A stretch of 6,416 nt of DNA from assembly GCA_900757255.1 (NCBI GenBank), contig CAAENE010000138.1:1-6416 (forward strand), written 5' to 3'. The notes under the pieces are model-generated. The model was not told where the DNA came from. It searched no databases and was given only the letters and a program-made list of their open reading frames with translations. The translations under genes were made by a program, and so were the position numbers. Positions within the stretch are counted from its first letter, which is position 1; every line of letters starts with the position of its first letter. The stretch is from Clostridia bacterium. Lineage in GTDB: Bacteria; Bacillota; Clostridia; HGM11514. Positions 4,497 to 6,416 of the stretch are shown here, piece after piece.

Positions 4497-6278
4497 TTAC
4501 CTCACCTCCCTCTCTTTGGCCTGCCCAATCTGCGTATCGATTGCTTCGCTGATTTCCTTCGATGCCTGTTCCACATCACTTTCCGGTACATATTTGAGCC
4601 GTCCTATTTTCTGCCGTACCGGCAGATCCAGTAATGTTTCAAGGGATACGCTGCCAAGCGCTTCATTCGCTTTTCTATGAAACTCTATAATTGCTTTTAA
4701 AATTTGATACTGTTTTTTAATGGAAGAATAGGTATCAATATCATCAAATGCATTCTGGTGCAGATAATCCTCACGAATCGTCTTGGCTGTTTCCAGCGTC
4801 AGCCGGTCTTTTTCGGACAGGGAATCAGCGCCGACCAGCTTCACGATTTCGTCCAGTTCCGATTCCTCCTGCAAAATACGCATGATCGTCAGCCTGAGTT
4901 CCGCGTAATCGTCCGCGACATGTTCATTGAACCATGGTTCCAAACGGTCAACATAGAGCGAATAGCTGTTCAGCCAGTTAATTGCCGGAAAATGCCGCCT
5001 GTACGCCAGCTGGGAGTCCAATCCCCAGAACACCTTAACGATACGTAAGGTTGCCTGTGACACCGGTTCGGAAATATCGCCGCCCGGAGGGGAAACCGCT
5101 CCGATTGCCGTAAGTGACCCTTCGCGCTGCTCGCCGCCCAGTGTAATAACCTTTCCGGCACGTTCATAAAAATGTGCCAGACGCGACGCAAGATAGGCCG
5201 GATATCCTTCCTCGCCCGGCATTTCCTCAAGACGTCCCGACATTTCGCGCAGAGCCTCAGCCCAGCGCGAAGTAGAGTCCGCCATCAACGCGACCGAATA
5301 CCCCATATCACGCCAATATTCTGCAATGGTAATCCCGGTATAAATAGACGCTTCCCGCGCCGCAACCGGCATATCAGACGTATTGGCAATCAAAACCGTC
5401 CGTTTCATCAAAGATTCCCCAGTTTTGGGGTCGACCAGTTCTGGGAACTCGTTCAAAACGTCGGTCATCTCATTGCCGCGCTCGCCGCAGCCGATATATA
5501 CAACTATCTGCGCGTCCGCCCATTTTGCCAGCTGATGCTGAACAACGGTTTTACCGCTTCCGAACGGGCCTGGAATCGCTGCAACGCCGCCTTTTGCCAA
5601 CGGAAACAAGGTATCGATAACCCTTTGTCCTGTTACCAGCGGTTCCTGCGGCGGGATTTTTTCTTTATACGGCCGCCCCTGCCGAACCGGCCATTTTTGC
5701 AGCATGGTAATATCGACGATATTGCCCTTGCTGTTTTTGACTTTACAAACGGTTTCCTCCACCGTAAAATTACCCTGTTTGATATCGGTAATTTCCCCTT
5801 CTACTCCATAGGGAACCATAATACGGTGTTCCACCACCACATTTTCCTGCACGGTACCGATAATATCGCCTGCTGTGACCTGATCTCCCGGTTTTTTGAC
5901 CGGCTTGAATTCCCATTTTTTCTCCCGGTCAATACTGGACACTTCAATCCCGCGGGTAATATTCGGGCCTGCCACCTCCAGCATTTTTTCAAGGGGGCGC
6001 TGGATACCATCGTACATCTTTTCCAGCATACCCGGTCCCAGTTCAACAGACAGCGGTATTCCAATGGATTCCACTTCTTCTCCCGGGCCAAGGCCGGTCG
6101 TCTCCTCATAAACCTGGATGGACGCGCGGTCGCCGTGTATTTCTATGATTTCTCCAATCAGCCGCTGGTCTGACACGCGGACAACGTCAAACATATTTGC
6201 GTCCCGCATCCCCTCCGCAATTACCAGCGGGCCGGACACCTTAACTATCGTACCCTTACTATTCAATTTCCCAATCAC
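4497..6278 (-). CDS. ntpA: V/A-type ATPase subunit A (catalytic head subunit)
   Basis: This catalytic ATPase subunit couples ATP hydrolysis or synthesis to H+ or Na+ movement through the membrane V0 sector; the ion cannot be told from A, B and D. The 593-aa product shows, in order, the N-terminal barrel KGTIVKVSGPLVIAEGMRDA (8-27), the A-specific insert (about 90-180), the Walker A GPFGSGKT (237-244), GCGERGNEMTD (263-273) with the catalytic Glu at 266, Walker B and following VALMADSTSRWAEALRE (329-345), and SLTAIGAVSPPGGDISEPVS (388-407). The start is taken as GTG at 6278 because GGAG lies 6 nt upstream and the length then fits the family. An ATG at 6344 would add 22 residues encoded by an intergenic repeat. 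Upstream genes (usually E, C, F or G subunits) are outside the window. Confidence 0.96.
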   Translation of the reverse strand: MIGKLNSKGTIVKVSGPLVIAEGMRDANMFDVVRVSDQRLIGEIIEIHGDRASIQVYEETTGLGPGEEVESIGIPLSVELGPGMLEKMYDGIQRPLEKMLEVAGPNITRGIEVSSIDREKKWEFKPVKKPGDQVTAGDIIGTVQENVVVEHRIMVPYGVEGEITDIKQGNFTVEETVCKVKNSKGNIVDITMLQKWPVRQGRPYKEKIPPQEPLVTGQRVIDTLFPLAKGGVAAIPGPFGSGKTVVQHQLAKWADAQIVVYIGCGERGNEMTDVLNEFPELVDPKTGESLMKRTVLIANTSDMPVAAREASIYTGITIAEYWRDMGYSVALMADSTSRWAEALREMSGRLEEMPGEEGYPAYLASRLAHFYERAGKVITLGGEQREGSLTAIGAVSPPGGDISEPVSQATLRIVKVFWGLDSQLAYRRHFPAINWLNSYSLYVDRLEPWFNEHVADDYAELRLTIMRILQEESELDEIVKLVGADSLSEKDRLTLETAKTIREDYLHQNAFDDIDTYSSIKKQYQILKAIIEFHRKANEALGSVSLETLLDLPVRQKIGRLKYVPESDVEQASKEISEAIDTQIGQAKEREVR

Positions 6279-6284
6279 ACCTTT

Positions 6285-6288
6285 CTCC
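6285..6288 (-). promoter_or_regulatory. Ribosome binding site supporting a GTG start for ntpA
   Basis: GGAG (6288-6285 on the - strand) is followed by AAAGGT and then GTG at 6278. It directly abuts the repeat-borne hairpin 6289-6306. A weaker alternative is AAAGG serving the TTG four codons downstream, which would give a protein starting at Leu5. Confidence 0.6.
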
Positions 6289-6306
6289 GCTTTTTCGTGA
6301 AAAAGC
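6289..6306. repeat. Repeat module H, copy 2: hairpin next to the ntpA ribosome site
   Basis: The 18-mer GCTTTTTCGTGAAAAAGC is identical to that at 2640-2657, including its continuation CTTGGC. It lies with no gap upstream of the GGAG of ntpA. Confidence 0.8.
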
Positions 6307-6416
6307 TTGGCAAAAAGCTTTCTGCGTGCGTCGCACCTTTCCAAACCATAAGTGCGTACATATCAAGCCTATTTCATCTTTCAAACCATTCCCCAAAAAG
6401 CTCGGCATTAACAGAG
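6289..6416. repeat. Mosaic intergenic repeat upstream of ntpA (runs off the window)
   Basis: It is of the same family as the ntpB-ntpD array but joined differently. H (6289-6306) with CTTGGC is followed directly by the B-module (6312-6394), without the palindromic module between them. Then AAAAAGCTCGGC leads into the first bases of a palindromic module (GGCATTAACAGAG, 6404-6416), matching 2660-2672. The rest lies outside the window. Confidence 0.75.

Noticed and set aside
5172..6173. A 333-codon open frame on the + strand opposite ntpA.
   Set aside because: It is the antisense of a highly conserved ATPase gene; its product is rich in R, F, H and N with no recognisable domain, as expected for a shadow frame.
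147..6278. A functional link in which the AraC or XRE protein controls the ATPase operon.
   Set aside because: The operon is convergent to both regulators and separated by a strong two-way terminator; its promoter lies outside the window, so nothing here supports such control.

Overview
The window looks like a chromosomal segment of a low-to-mid GC Gram-positive anaerobe, most likely of class Clostridia (perhaps the Oscillospirales/Ruminococcaceae side). The reasons are strong GGAGG-type ribosome binding sites, a bacterial V/A-type ATPase operon in the order A-B-D, and clostridial-style regulators. The taxonomic placement is inference; no marker gene here fixes it.

Left part (1-1961, + strand): two small transcription regulators. 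The first is an AraC-family protein (147-992) with an N-terminal cupin and a C-terminal double helix-turn-helix. By remembered sequence it resembles E. coli ChbR along its whole length. The second is a short XRE/Cro-CI type repressor (1578-1910). Between them lies a 585-bp gene-free stretch with several hairpins. One is a long two-way terminator-like stem (1248-1297). The upstream region of the XRE gene is AT-rich, with a twin 16-nt direct repeat and a near-consensus promoter reading away from the gene. This allows a divergent short transcript ending at the 1248-1297 hairpin. The XRE gene and the ATPase operon converge on a shared, near-perfect bidirectional terminator (1927-1961).

Right part (1978-6416, - strand): three V1-sector genes of a rotary V/A-type ATPase, transcribed A (4497-6278), then B (3122-4495), then D (1978-2625). 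A and B form the alternating catalytic/non-catalytic hexamer and D is the central rotor shaft. A and B are separated by 1 nt. B and D are separated by a 496-bp gap filled with a mosaic of intergenic repeats, and the same family lies directly upstream of A and runs off the window end.

The repeat family is the most unusual part. It is built of at least three modules: a short hairpin (H), a 68-70 nt palindromic module (A-module) flanked by ACAGAG direct repeats, and an ~80 nt module (B-module). Modules are combined differently in each copy. In both places where the array meets an ATPase gene, the same H hairpin sits 0-2 nt from the Shine-Dalgarno sequence. No CRISPR array, tRNA, rRNA or transposase gene was seen.
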